64,000 bases of DNA, taken from contig NZ_KI911562.1 in assembly GCF_000515315.1 (NCBI RefSeq), positions 124,001 through 188,000 of the forward strand, written 5' to 3'. The translations under genes were made by a program, and so were the position numbers. This document shows positions 8,954 through 18,707 of this stretch, piece by piece. The notes below the pieces were generated by a model. It was given only the letters and a program-made list of their open reading frames with translations, made no database searches and was not told where the DNA came from. Origin of the DNA: Asinibacterium sp. OR53 (GTDB lineage Bacteria > Bacteroidota > Bacteroidia > Chitinophagales > Chitinophagaceae). How positions within the stretch are numbered: the first letter of the stretch is position 1; each line of letters starts with the position of its first letter.

Positions 8954-10180
8954 ATGCATCCAAAAACATTGTCCATACTGGATTTTACCTATGAATTGCC
9001 GGAAGACCGTATTGCCCGCTTCCCCCTGGAAACCCGCGACCAGAGCCGTCTCCTGGTATACCGGGGCGGCCAGATCAGTGAAACGGTCTATGCTTCATTG
9101 GCCGGGGAATTGCCCGAGGGCAGTCTGCTGGTCTTCAACAACACCAAAGTGGTGGAGGCCCGCTTACTGTTTCAGAAGAATACCGGTAGCACCATTGAGA
9201 TATTCTGCCTGGAGCCACACGAGCAGTATCCCGATATTACTTCAGCCATGCTGGAGAAAGGAAAAGTGTGGTGGAAATGCCTGGTAGGTGGCGCAAAAAA
9301 ATGGAAAGAACCGTTGCTGCACAAAGCACTCAGCGACTCCGGTATTGTTTTATCGGCAAAAAAAATTGAACAGAGAGCCGATCATTACATCGTTGAATTA
9401 AGCTGGAGCGATGCAACGCTTTCATTTGCCGAACTGTTGCATCTGGCGGGCGCATTGCCTTTGCCTCCCTATCTGAACCGTGCTGCAGAAGAAAGTGATA
9501 AAGAACGTTACCAAACCATCTATGCCAGGCACGATGGTTCTGTAGCAGCACCCACTGCCGGCCTGCATTTTACAGAGGCAGTGTTTGCATCGCTTGCGCA
9601 AAAAAATATCCGTCACGAATTTGTTACGTTGCACGTAGGAGCGGGTACTTTCAAGCCAGTGAAATCGGCTACCATGGAAGAACACGATATGCACGCTGAG
9701 TTTATTGATGTGCCTTTATCAGTGATCGAAAAATTATTGCAGCAATGGCCGAGCACCATTGTTCCTGTGGGCACCACTTCGTTGCGAACCATTGAAAGTC
9801 TTTATTGGTTAGGGGTGAAAACGATATTGCATCCGGATATACAACCGGCCGCATTGCATCTTACCCAATGGGAGCCTTACCAGTTGAAACATGAAGCCAT
9901 CAGTGCATCAGTTGCTTTACAATCTCTGATCCATTGGATGCAAGAACATCAACTGCAAAAGTTGCTGACCAAAACACAGATCATCATGGCACCGGGTTAT
10001 CAACTAAAAATAGCCAGGGGGCTTATCACTAATTTCCATCAGCCGCAGTCTACGCTGTTATTACTTGTTGCAGCCATTGTAGGAGATGACTGGAAGCGCA
10101 TATACAACTATGCATTGGAGCATGACTTCAGGTTCTTAAGCTATGGCGATGGATGTTTGTTGATGTCAGACATTGCTTAA
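8954..10180 (+). CDS. queA: S-adenosylmethionine:tRNA ribosyltransferase-isomerase QueA
   Basis: QueA transfers and isomerises the ribosyl part of SAM onto 7-aminomethyl-7-deazaguanine in tRNA, giving epoxyqueuosine. The 408-residue protein begins with the family pattern FTYELPEDRIARFPLETRDQ and contains the hallmark PTAGLHFTEAVF and HVGAGTFKPV. It is longer than E. coli QueA (about 356), as I recall for Bacteroidota forms. It is divergent from mraZ, and its 3' end overlaps the convergent kinase gene by 15 bp. Confidence 0.95.
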   Translation: MHPKTLSILDFTYELPEDRIARFPLETRDQSRLLVYRGGQISETVYASLAGELPEGSLLVFNNTKVVEARLLFQKNTGSTIEIFCLEPHEQYPDITSAMLEKGKVWWKCLVGGAKKWKEPLLHKALSDSGIVLSAKKIEQRADHYIVELSWSDATLSFAELLHLAGALPLPPYLNRAAEESDKERYQTIYARHDGSVAAPTAGLHFTEAVFASLAQKNIRHEFVTLHVGAGTFKPVKSATMEEHDMHAEFIDVPLSVIEKLLQQWPSTIVPVGTTSLRTIESLYWLGVKTILHPDIQPAALHLTQWEPYQLKHEAISASVALQSLIHWMQEHQLQKLLTKTQIIMAPGYQLKIARGLITNFHQPQSTLLLLVAAIVGDDWKRIYNYALEHDFRFLSYGDGCLLMSDIA

Positions 10181-11494
10181 CGGCATCTCTACTGTGAAGC
10201 TGCTCCCTTGTCCTACTACACTTTCTACTTTGATCTTTCCTTTGTGTCCGTCGATCACGGTTTTTACGTAGTTCATGCCCAGGCCAAAGCCTTTTACGTT
10301 GTGCAGGTTGCCGGTATGCGCGCGATAGAATTTTTCGAAAATGCGTTTGAGGGTTTCTTTACTCATGCCTATGCCATTGTCTTCAATCCTGATCACCAGG
10401 TAATTGGTTGTACTATGGGTAGATATTTTGATTTGCAGTTTTTCTTTTGAATACTTGATGGCATTGTCTACCAGGTTGGAGATCATATTGGTGAAATGCA
10501 CTTCATCGGCCAATACCAGGTCGTTCTTTGCATTGAGCAATAAACTGGATGTTCCATGCTTCTCTTCCAGTTGCAATTGGTAGTTGTCCATCGTACGCCG
10601 GATGATCTCATGCACATGCAGTTCACTCAGGTGGAGGTTCAGTTCCTGCCTTTCTGAAATAGCCGCCTGCAGTATGGTTTCAACGTGTTTGTTCATCCGC
10701 CTGTTCTCTTCTTTGATGATACCACTGAAATACTGCATCTTATCGGGATCGCGCTGCACTTTTTCATTCCGCAATGCGTCTACCGCCAGTGAAATAGTAG
10801 CCAGCGGCGTTTTGAATTCATGCGTCATGTTGTTGATGAAATCACTCTTGATCTCACTCAGCTTTTTCTGATTGATCAGGGTCTTCACCGTTACATAAAA
10901 AGCTGCGATGATCACGATCATGAACAATGCAGCGCCAAACACTACCCATCGCTGCGATTTCCATACCTGGTATTTAAAGCCCGGAAATACAACCACCAGG
11001 TGTTCAAAGGAGGCCAGTCCCTCCATGTCCGATCCACTGTCGGGAATGATAGCAATAATGAGTTGCCGGTTATTGATCGTATCGGCGCTTTCTTTTTCAA
11101 AGCCGGTGGTACCCATTTCAAAATCAGCATTACTGTTCAGTACTGCAAATTCAAATTTGGTATTCCTGATCTCTTCAATATCAAAAGCATGCTTCAGCCG
11201 CGTTGTCACATCCTGCATTGAAAACTTTTCCTTGACCGTGAGAGGTCTTAAATCGTACAGCGGGAATTCAGCGCCCAGGCGCATAGCGCTTCTTCTGCGG
11301 GGCCTGATGCTCTGGCTGCCATACACCACTTTACTCAGGTCATTGGCCACCATGGTACCGGCTTCATTCAATTTAGTGATCAGTTGTGCTTCCCGAAGTT
11401 CCAGCAGGTTACGCAGCCAGGATACCTGCAGCCAGATCAATCCGAAGAGCGACAGGGTAATGAGTATGATGATGACCGGGAAAGTTTTTTTCAT
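10166..11494 (-). CDS. Membrane sensor histidine kinase
   Basis: A 442-residue two-component kinase. Transmembrane helices near residues 5-25 and 192-213 flank a periplasmic sensor domain of about 165 residues with no recognised fold. The dimerisation/phosphoacceptor motif MTHEFKTPL places the phosphorylated His near 225. The ATPase domain has the N box (DNAIKYSKEK), the G1 box (EDNGIGMSKE), an F-box-like IFEKFYR and the G2 box GFGLGMNYV. No response regulator gene is adjacent on either side, so its partner lies elsewhere. The signal sensed cannot be told from sequence. Confidence 0.93.
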   Translation of the reverse strand: MKKTFPVIIILITLSLFGLIWLQVSWLRNLLELREAQLITKLNEAGTMVANDLSKVVYGSQSIRPRRRSAMRLGAEFPLYDLRPLTVKEKFSMQDVTTRLKHAFDIEEIRNTKFEFAVLNSNADFEMGTTGFEKESADTINNRQLIIAIIPDSGSDMEGLASFEHLVVVFPGFKYQVWKSQRWVVFGAALFMIVIIAAFYVTVKTLINQKKLSEIKSDFINNMTHEFKTPLATISLAVDALRNEKVQRDPDKMQYFSGIIKEENRRMNKHVETILQAAISERQELNLHLSELHVHEIIRRTMDNYQLQLEEKHGTSSLLLNAKNDLVLADEVHFTNMISNLVDNAIKYSKEKLQIKISTHSTTNYLVIRIEDNGIGMSKETLKRIFEKFYRAHTGNLHNVKGFGLGMNYVKTVIDGHKGKIKVESVVGQGSSFTVEMPLSNV

Positions 11495-11547
11495 TGCAGC
11501 AAATATAACAGGATCGGGGATTATGTAAAATGTTGTAACTTTTCCTT

Positions 11548-12099
11548 ATGACTCCTCCCACACCCGGTATATTGTTGATCTCAGACCCTTTTTTGAAGGA
11601 CCCTAATTTTACCCGAACGGTGATATTGCTTTGCGAGCACCAGGATGAAGGCAGTTTCGGGTTCGTGCTCAATAAAACCGTTCATGCCAAACTGGAGGAT
11701 GTGGTCAAAGAAGCGGAGGGACTCGATCTTCCACTTTACGAAGGTGGCCCTGTTCAGAAAAACACCCTGCATTTCCTGCACCGCCAGCCGGTTCTTATAC
11801 CGGGCGGAACAGAAGTGATCAAAGGCGTGTATTGGGGCGGGGATTTTGAAGAAGTGCTGGGGCAGTTAAGGGATGGTACTTTAAATCCGGACGATATCCG
11901 TTTTTTCGTTGGCTACAGCGGCTGGAGCGCCGGGCAACTGAATGATGAACTGGAACAGAAAACATGGATTACGCGGCAGGCTAATCTGCAGCTGGTGTTC
12001 CACCATGATAAAGACCTGGTATGGCAGGAAGCGCTGAAAGAGCTGGGTGGCGAATACCGGCAAATGATCAATTACCCCATCGACCCCCAATTAAATTAA
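11548..12099 (+). CDS. YqgE/AlgH family protein
   Basis: A 183-residue protein matching the YqgE/AlgH (DUF179) family. It opens with PGILLISDPFLKDPNFTRTV and the GSFGFVLNKT motif, with YEGGPVQKNTLHFLH and FVGYSGWSAGQL further on. The biochemical function is not settled; AlgH was first linked to alginate regulation in Pseudomonas. It is transcribed alone here, divergent from the kinase and ending at a strong hairpin. Confidence 0.93.
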   Translation: MTPPTPGILLISDPFLKDPNFTRTVILLCEHQDEGSFGFVLNKTVHAKLEDVVKEAEGLDLPLYEGGPVQKNTLHFLHRQPVLIPGGTEVIKGVYWGGDFEEVLGQLRDGTLNPDDIRFFVGYSGWSAGQLNDELEQKTWITRQANLQLVFHHDKDLVWQEALKELGGEYRQMINYPIDPQLN

Positions 12100-12102
12100 A
12101 AA

Positions 12103-12123
12103 ACCCCGGGCTTAAGCCCAGGG
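12103..12123. terminator. Bidirectional intrinsic terminator between yqgE-like and Lys-rich genes
   Basis: CCCCGGGCTT and AAGCCCAGGG form a GC-rich stem with one imperfection and almost no loop beyond the TTAA turn. On the minus strand it is followed by TTTTTTAATTT, a good U-tract for the Lys-rich gene. On the plus strand a weaker run (AAAGATTTTTATT) follows. It lies between two convergent genes. Confidence 0.75.
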
Positions 12124-12135
12124 CAAAGATTTTTA

Positions 12136-12378
12136 TTATTTATTCTCTTTTTTCTCGCTCTTTGCATCTTTATCGTGCTTGTGATGCTTCTTCATATCTT
12201 CTTTCATGTCTTCTTTTTTATCCTCTTTCATATCTTTCTTCCACTCTTTTTTGTCATTCATTTTGTCTTTTTTCCATTCTTTCTTCTCTTGTTTAGGCAT
12301 TTCTTTTTTGCCATCCTGTGCCATTACCGGAACGACAAAAAAAGCGGACAGAACAGCCAATGCAAAAATTTTTTTCAT
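12136..12378 (-). CDS. Small secreted Lys/Asp/Glu-rich protein
   Basis: This 80-residue protein has a clean signal peptide (MKKIFALAVLSAFFVVPVMA, cleavage after AQ or before DGKK). The mature part is almost wholly charged, built from degenerate units such as KKEWKKDM, KEDKKEDM and KEDMKKHH, ending KKENK. It resembles the low-complexity MxKDx-repeat periplasmic proteins of other bacteria only in composition. A role in binding metal or polyanions is a guess. Hairpins flank it on both sides: a terminator after it and an inverted repeat just before its start codon. Confidence 0.72.
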   Translation of the reverse strand: MKKIFALAVLSAFFVVPVMAQDGKKEMPKQEKKEWKKDKMNDKKEWKKDMKEDKKEDMKEDMKKHHKHDKDAKSEKKENK

Positions 12379-12383
12379 GGTAC

Positions 12384-12413
12384 AATCGTTTTAAGGGTTT
12401 AATTAAGACGATT
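12384..12413. promoter_or_regulatory. Inverted repeat just upstream of the Lys-rich gene start
   Basis: AATCGTTTTAA (12384-12394) and TTAAGACGATT (12403-12413) are inverted with one mismatch around an 8-nt loop. The near arm ends 5 bp from the start codon of the minus-strand gene. It could be an operator dyad or a 5'-leader hairpin that occludes the translation start. Confidence 0.45.
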
Positions 12414-12476
12414 AAATTACCCTTTTAAAAATGCCTTTCAAACTGAGCCCGTTTGAATTAATTTTTTTTTAACAAA

Positions 12477-12503
12477 AAGCCCCATGACTAATGCCTGGGG
12501 CTT
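12477..12503 (-). terminator. Intrinsic terminator downstream of atpDC
   Basis: AAGCCCCA at 12477-12484 pairs with TGGGGCTT at 12496-12503 across an 11-nt loop. Read on the minus strand the hairpin is followed by TTTTGTTAAAAAAAAATT. It lies past the repeat that follows atpC and before the Lys-rich gene, so it would end the atpD-atpC transcript. Confidence 0.65.
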
Positions 12504-12508
12504 ACTAT

Positions 12509-12588
12509 CGTCATCCCGAGCGAGCGAAGCGAGTCGAGGGACCTGCTTGAAGGTTCGGGCAGGTCCCTCGGCTGCGCTCGGGATGACG
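12509..12588. repeat. REP-like palindromic repeat, copy 3 (B-A' arms)
   Basis: This copy runs from CGTCATCCCGAGCGAGCGAA to CTCGGGATGACG, downstream of atpC. A short extra right-end fragment (TTCGGGATGACC) follows at about 12600-12611, just before the atpC stop. The central spacer (TTGAAGGTTCGGG) differs from other copies, while both arms are well conserved. Confidence 0.88.
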
Positions 12589-12622
12589 AGCGAAAAATGT
12601 TCGGGATGACCAGTAATTAAAA

Positions 12623-12868
12623 TTATTCGCAGCCTTCTACTAATACGGTCACTTTATTGTTCAGCACTTCTACAAAGCCGCTCTGGATTTTATAACTCTC
12701 GGTGCTGTTCTTGTCTTTTAATATTTTCAACTGTCCTTTTCCCAATGCACTTACCAACGGTGCATGCTTATCCAATACTTCGAACAACCCTGTGATACCG
12801 GGCAGTTGAACGCCCAGCACATCGCCGCTGTATACTTTTTTATCGGGAGTCAGTATTTCTAAAATCAT
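12623..12868 (-). CDS. atpC: F1Fo ATP synthase epsilon subunit (short form)
   Basis: This 81-residue protein corresponds to the N-terminal beta-sandwich of ATP synthase epsilon (MILEILTPDKKVYSGDVLGV, then GLFEVLDKHAPLVSALG). It binds the rotor gamma/c-ring interface. The C-terminal helical hairpin that inhibits the enzyme in E. coli is absent; this short form is usual in Bacteroidota. It follows atpD by 5 bp. Confidence 0.94.
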   Translation of the reverse strand: MILEILTPDKKVYSGDVLGVQLPGITGLFEVLDKHAPLVSALGKGQLKILKDKNSTESYKIQSGFVEVLNNKVTVLVEGCE

Positions 12869-12873
12869 GTGTT

Positions 12874-14400
<1,527 letters not shown>

Positions 14401-14474
14401 TTAAATTTCGAATTGGCCGCAAAAGTAAGGGAAATGTGCGAAGTGTGTATGCAGAGAAGGGGGATTTTTTCGAT

Positions 14475-14554
14475 CGTCATCCCGAGCGCAGCCGAGGGAT
14501 CTGCCCGAACCCGCCAGCAGGTCCTTCGACTCGCTTCGCTCGCTCAGGATGACG
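14475..14554. repeat. REP-like palindromic repeat, copy 4 (A-B' arms); supplies a stop codon
   Basis: This copy runs from CGTCATCCCGAGCGCAGCCG to CAGGATGACG in the gap between atpD and the small gene at 14544. Its right arm overlaps that gene's 3' end: the TGA stop (14544-14546) and the last two Ser codons are repeat sequence. Confidence 0.9.
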
Positions 14555-14810
14555 GGCCTAAAAACTTGTCCAGCAGCTTGTAAACCACTTTTTTCCCCAT
14601 CCGCAGCGCTACCGATGCCAGGCGGTTTCCCAGGAACATGGGCACTGCTGCTTCTATCATGGTTTGGGCGGCGGCTTCGGGGAGCTGTTCCCAGCGTTCT
14701 TCCAGGTCTTCTTCCCGCTTCCTGATGCGCTGTTTTACCAGCGATACAGCCCTTTGCAGGTCTTCCTGGTTGCGGATGGGCATTTGTTGTATGGGATCAG
14801 TCACGGTCAT
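14544..14810 (-). CDS. Small conserved-type hypothetical protein, partner of the holin-like gene
   Basis: An 88-residue protein of unknown function. The first half is charged and predicted helical (LVKQRIRKREEDLEERWEQL). The second half contains AAQTMIEAAVPMFLGNRLAS and a Lys-rich tail, possibly an amphipathic or membrane-associated helix. It starts inside the 3' end of the holin-like gene (14-bp overlap), so the two are translationally coupled and probably act together. Its final SS and stop codon come from a palindromic repeat, so the ancestral C-terminus may have differed. Confidence 0.68.
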   Translation of the reverse strand: MTVTDPIQQMPIRNQEDLQRAVSLVKQRIRKREEDLEERWEQLPEAAAQTMIEAAVPMFLGNRLASVALRMGKKVVYKLLDKFLGPSS

Positions 14811-15156
14811 CGTCTTTGGGGTTATCCAGCACTATCGCAATGATCAGGTTAATGATCTTTTTCTCGTATTTCCGGCGTACTATCACCAATACTACCAGCG
14901 CCAGCACATAAAAGCCCGCCACCAGGCCAAAGCCTTTGTACAGGCTGCCGGTGAGGTCGGCAAAATAATAGCCTGCCATGATGCTCAGGAACAGGATGAT
15001 CAAAGCAGCCAGTATGGCCATCACCAATACCGAAAACAGCACCGCCACCAGCCTGGCCAGCCGGCCGGTACCCTGCAGCTTCATGAGTAAGAGGCGGTCG
15101 AGCAGGTATTGTTCCAGCTCTTTGCGCGACTCGGTAAAGAAACGGTTCTTTTCCAT
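14797..15156 (-). CDS. Holin-like (phage holin superfamily III type) membrane protein
   Basis: This 119-residue protein has a charged N-terminus (TESRKELEQYLLDRLLLMK), two strong transmembrane segments (about 36-65 and 73-95), and a short basic tail ending DNPKDDDRD. That layout matches the chromosomal holin superfamily III / DUF1469-like family found beside cell-envelope stress genes. There is no lysin or phage gene nearby, so it is not evidence of a prophage. It is divergent from the AI-2E family gene. Confidence 0.72.
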   Translation of the reverse strand: MEKNRFFTESRKELEQYLLDRLLLMKLQGTGRLARLVAVLFSVLVMAILAALIILFLSIMAGYYFADLTGSLYKGFGLVAGFYVLALVVLVIVRRKYEKKIINLIIAIVLDNPKDDDRD

Positions 15157-15209
15157 CGGTGCGGGGTTTGAATTATATTCGTGAGGGGCTTTACGAAAAT
15201 ACGATAAGC

Positions 15210-16229
15210 ATGCTACAACGACAAGATTATAAGATCAACCGGTATTTTTTGCTGGCCATCATCATCCTGTTTGCCATTTTCCTGCTGTACAGCCTGGTGC
15301 AGTTCCTGACGGCATTCCTGGCGGCGATCATGTTCTACGTACTGAGTAAATCGCCGGTGGAATGGCTCATCAAAAAGAAGCGCTGGTCCAAGCCCATGGC
15401 CGCCCTGCTGGTCATTGTGGTGTCGTTCTTCATCATCCTCCTGCCCATTTCATTACTGGCAACGATGTTGTATTCCAAGATCATTTCCGTAACCAGCAAC
15501 ACGCAAATGATCATCGGCCCGCTGAAGAGCCTCGATGCTTACCTGCAGGTGCATTTTCATTTCACCCTGTTATCGTCTAAAAATATCGACCAGCTCACTG
15601 CCTGGCTCACCAATTTCATTTCTTCGGCCCTTAACCAGGGCCTCAACCTGGTGAGCGATATCTCCATGATGTATTTCTTCCTGTACTTCCTTATCGTGAA
15701 CATCAACCGGATGGAGGCGGCCGTTATTTTTTACCTGCCTTTCAAACGATCCAAGATCAAGATGTTCGGGCATGAGCTGAAAGCCCAGACCCTCAGCAAT
15801 GCCGTAGGTATACCGTTGATTGCTGTGGTACAGGGACTGGTCATTTATATTTCTTTCCTGATTGCGGGGATGAACGAGGCGGGTTTCTGGGCGGTGATCA
15901 CCGGGTTCTCTTCTATCGTGCCGGTGGTGGGCACTGCGCTGGTATGGGTGCCGGTGGCTGTTTATTTAATAGCAACGGGTCATACCTGGCAGGGTATTTT
16001 TATTCTGGCCTGGGGATCTGTAGTGCTCAGTATAGTGGACAATTTCGTTCGTTTTGCGCTGGCCAAGCGGATGGCCGATGTGCATCCTATTGTAACGGTA
16101 TTGGGAGTGATCATCGGGCTGCATTATTTCGGCATCACGGGGCTCATATTCGGGCCTTTGCTCATCTCCTACTTCATCATCTTGTTGAAGATCTATTATT
16201 TGGAATTTCAATCGTCATCCCGAGCGTAG
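15210..16229 (+). CDS. AI-2E family transporter (PerM/TqsA-like permease)
   Basis: A multi-pass membrane protein of 339 residues from the ATG at 15210 (MLQRQDYKINRYFLL). A GTG start at 15159 would lie only 2 bp from the divergent gene start and is less likely. It shows about eight hydrophobic segments, with family-typical stretches such as ITGFSSIVPVVGTALVWVPV, VDNFVRFALAKRMADVHPIV and ITGLIFGPLLISYF. The transported substrate of this family member is unknown. The last residues (SSSRA) and the TAG stop are read from a palindromic repeat in which CAG has become TAG. Confidence 0.9.
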   Translation: MLQRQDYKINRYFLLAIIILFAIFLLYSLVQFLTAFLAAIMFYVLSKSPVEWLIKKKRWSKPMAALLVIVVSFFIILLPISLLATMLYSKIISVTSNTQMIIGPLKSLDAYLQVHFHFTLLSSKNIDQLTAWLTNFISSALNQGLNLVSDISMMYFFLYFLIVNINRMEAAVIFYLPFKRSKIKMFGHELKAQTLSNAVGIPLIAVVQGLVIYISFLIAGMNEAGFWAVITGFSSIVPVVGTALVWVPVAVYLIATGHTWQGIFILAWGSVVLSIVDNFVRFALAKRMADVHPIVTVLGVIIGLHYFGITGLIFGPLLISYFIILLKIYYLEFQSSSRA

Positions 16230-16352
16230 CCGAGGGATCTGCCCGAACCCGCCGGCAGGTCCTTCGACTCGCCCTTCGACTCGCTTCGCTCGCTCAGGGT
16301 GACGTTCTGCGCTCGCTCAGGATGACGAACGGAGGGGTGCTCAAGATGACGT
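16213..16352. repeat. REP-like palindromic repeat, copy 5, with extra partial units
   Basis: A full A-B' unit (16213-16304) contains a short internal tandem duplication of CCTTCGACTCGC. It is followed by a partial right arm ending GGATGACG at 16327 and a 24-bp tail (16328-16351, beginning AACGGAGGGG and ending AAGATGACG). The same tail follows copy 7 with two mismatches. The cluster separates the convergent AI-2E and EnvC-like genes and overlaps the end of the former. Confidence 0.88.
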
Positions 16353-16363
16353 GCGAGGGAGGG

Positions 16364-17719
16364 TTACCTTCTCCGCTTTAACCACTGCTCCGGATCGAGG
16401 GGGGTGTTTTTTTCGTTGTTGATCATCAGCAGCAATGCGCCTTCTCCGTCGATGTTGGTGCCTGAGTGGCCCAGCACGGAGCCGGCTTTTACCTGCTGGC
16501 CGCGTGAAACGGAAATAGTGGAAAGATGGCTGTAGATGCTGAAGTACTTACCATGCCGCAGGAACACGGTAGGCTCTCCCTGTACTTCTCCTGCATACGA
16601 TACTTCTCCATCTGCAATACTTCTCACTGTTGATCCTTGCGGAAGGGATATTTCAATTCCATCGGTCTTACGTGTGAGTTTGGTACCCGGGATCGTCTCC
16701 ACACCAAAATGCGCTTCGATATTACCCACATCTACCGGCCAGGGCAGGTGGCCTTTGTTGTTCTCGAATTTGATAGAGGTTTCGCGGCCCTCCGGAGTGG
16801 ACTCCAAAGGTGTGTATACCCGGTCACGGGCTGGCGCATCGGCCACTTTGGGTTCTATTGCCTTGGGTTTAGCCGTAGCCGTAGCAGTGTTACTCTTAGG
16901 CTCCGCTTCTTTGGGTGCAGCAGCAGCCGCTGCCGCTTTTTTGGCGTCTTCAGCCGCTTTCAGCCTGGCCAGTCTTTCCCTTCTGGCCGCCTCTTCTGTT
17001 TCGCGGCGTATCACCGCCAGGATGGCTTCCCGCATTTTCTGCCGCTGCCTTTCTTTGTCGTGTATCTGTTTGGCAATCTCTTTTTCCTTTCCTTTTAGCT
17101 GCGCTACTACTTCATTCTGATCCCGGCGGTCATCCTGCAAGGCTTTTAATTGCTCGCTCTGTTTTTGCAGGGTCACCACCTGTTCTTTTTTGTTGCTGTT
17201 CAACTGTCCGATCTTTTCGTGCAGCAACTGGTCAGACTTTACGATGGCATCAGCCTGCGCTTCCCTGTTCTGGCGATAACTTTTCAGGTAAGTAATGCGC
17301 TTAACGGCGTCGTTGAAGCTGTTGGCCGAGAAAAGGAAGTTGAGGTATTCATAACCGCCCCGGCTCTTGTAGGCAAACACAACGCTCTTGGCGTATTTCA
17401 GTTTGAGGGTATCGAGTTCTTTGCCCAGCCGGTAAATATCGCGTTCGTTGGTGAAGATGGTCTCGTCGAGTGCACGTATCTGTTTGCTGATGCTGTTCAC
17501 CAGCTCTTCGCGGGCCCTTACTTTTCTTTTGATGATGGCGAGCTGACTGAGCGATAGCTTCTTGTTTTTCTGTATTTCCAATTGCTGGCGGTTCAGGTCG
17601 GCCAATTCTTTTTTCAGGTCCTGTTCTTTTTTCTGCAATTCTTCCCTGGTCGTTTGCGCGTAGGCGCAACCCGTTGCAAGGCCAAGCAAAAGAAATACAG
17701 TCAACAGTCTTTTCATCAT
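16364..17719 (-). CDS. EnvC-like murein hydrolase activator (degenerate M23/LytM domain)
   Basis: This 451-residue periplasmic protein has a signal peptide (MMKRLLTVFLLLGLATGCAYA), a long coiled coil to about residue 250, an Ala/Lys/Pro-rich linker, and a C-terminal LytM-like domain from about 325. The domain keeps YSHLSTISVSRGQQVKAGSVL, but the zinc-binding His of HxxxD is replaced (TRKTDGIEI) and the HxH motif reads GALLLMI. It is therefore unlikely to cut peptidoglycan and, like EnvC, probably activates amidases at division. The signal region also contains a Cys (TGC), so a lipoprotein form is possible. It follows the DUF4292 gene by 25 bp. Confidence 0.9.
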   Translation of the reverse strand: MMKRLLTVFLLLGLATGCAYAQTTREELQKKEQDLKKELADLNRQQLEIQKNKKLSLSQLAIIKRKVRAREELVNSISKQIRALDETIFTNERDIYRLGKELDTLKLKYAKSVVFAYKSRGGYEYLNFLFSANSFNDAVKRITYLKSYRQNREAQADAIVKSDQLLHEKIGQLNSNKKEQVVTLQKQSEQLKALQDDRRDQNEVVAQLKGKEKEIAKQIHDKERQRQKMREAILAVIRRETEEAARRERLARLKAAEDAKKAAAAAAAPKEAEPKSNTATATAKPKAIEPKVADAPARDRVYTPLESTPEGRETSIKFENNKGHLPWPVDVGNIEAHFGVETIPGTKLTRKTDGIEISLPQGSTVRSIADGEVSYAGEVQGEPTVFLRHGKYFSIYSHLSTISVSRGQQVKAGSVLGHSGTNIDGEGALLLMINNEKNTPLDPEQWLKRRR

Positions 17720-17744
17720 GTCCGGCTCGGTTTAAGAAGGAAAT

Positions 17745-18590
17745 TTACTTACGCTTTATTCTTTTAGGGATCTCGAAAGAATATTTTAACGGTTCGTTTA
17801 GGGAAAATTCCTTGAAATCGAGGTAAATATCCAGTTTAGATTTTTCTGCCACCGAAATTTTCCTGTAAGCAGCAAACTGGTAATTACCCAATGGCTGGTA
17901 ATTATTGAATGTGATATCGCAGGTCCTGTTGCGTTGCAGGTCGGCATCATCCAGCTTGCTGTGCAGTATCCTGCCGCTGTTATTGTCTATGCTCAGCAGG
18001 TGTTTGAACAGGTCGCCCACCATGAGTACCAGCAATTGCGAAGGCGTATTCTTATAGGATACGATGTTGCCGTCGATGAATACGGGGTTACCGATGATGA
18101 GGTCTTGCAGGGTATTGAAATCGAACGGTATCTGTGTTACATCCTGCAGGTAGCTGATGGAGCGATAGCTTACCGATGCACCCTGCACCAGTTTCACCAG
18201 CACCACGCTGTCTTTCGTGATCTTGGTTTCCAGTCCCACTTTGCTGATGCCTAAAAATTTGCCCGCTATCTTAATCAGTATTATGCTGTCTTTCTGCATG
18301 CTGAGGTACGCGGTGTAGTTATCGCTGTTCTCGGAGCTCTCGTAGGTTACTTTTACTTTGGCGTTGAAAGTGGAAAAATCAATTTTGTTTTTCGCCACTC
18401 TGCTCACCAGGTCTTTTACGATGGCGGCTGAGTCTACTTTAGGCGCTTCGCTGATCACTACGGTCTGTGCGGTATCCTTCCTGGTAATAGCAGATTGGAT
18501 GGTCTGCACTTTTTTAGCGGTCTTGCAACCAAAAGCTACCAACAAAAGAAACCCTACAACAAGAACACTATTTTTAGTCATTGTCATCAT
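17745..18590 (-). CDS. DUF4292 lipoprotein
   Basis: A 281-residue protein with a lipoprotein signal (hydrophobic VLVVGFLLLVAFGC, Cys near residue 22) followed by a beta-rich domain. It matches the DUF4292 family by its length, its sequence pattern and its position between dut and an EnvC-like gene, a recurring Bacteroidota neighbourhood. The fold is LolA/LolB-like in my understanding, so a role in outer-membrane lipoprotein or lipid handling is possible but unproven. Confidence 0.82.
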   Translation of the reverse strand: MMTMTKNSVLVVGFLLLVAFGCKTAKKVQTIQSAITRKDTAQTVVISEAPKVDSAAIVKDLVSRVAKNKIDFSTFNAKVKVTYESSENSDNYTAYLSMQKDSIILIKIAGKFLGISKVGLETKITKDSVVLVKLVQGASVSYRSISYLQDVTQIPFDFNTLQDLIIGNPVFIDGNIVSYKNTPSQLLVLMVGDLFKHLLSIDNNSGRILHSKLDDADLQRNRTCDITFNNYQPLGNYQFAAYRKISVAEKSKLDIYLDFKEFSLNEPLKYSFEIPKRIKRK

Positions 18591-18621
18591 TTATTTTCCG
18601 TACGTCACCCTCAATTTGCAA

Positions 18622-18701
18622 CGTCATCCCGAGCGCAGCCGAGGGATCTGCCCGAACTCGCCAGCAGCTCCTTCGACTCGCTCCGCTCGCTCAGGATGAC
18701 G
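18622..18701. repeat. REP-like palindromic repeat, copy 6 (A-B' arms)
   Basis: This copy runs from CGTCATCCCGAGCGCAGCCG to CAGGATGACG, between dut and the DUF4292 gene within an otherwise tight minus-strand operon. A short separate left-end fragment (ACGTCACCCT) lies at 18602-18611. The element ends 6 bp before the dut stop codon. Confidence 0.9.
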
Positions 18702-18707
18702 TGATAA

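Noticed and set aside
14797-15156. Holin-like protein as sign of a prophage
   Set aside because: No capsid, lysin, integrase or other phage gene is near, and this holin family is common on chromosomes.
15159-15209. GTG start for the AI-2E transporter at 15159
   Set aside because: It would begin 2 bp from the divergent gene's start codon and add a 17-residue hydrophilic piece; the ATG at 15210 gives the usual N-terminus.
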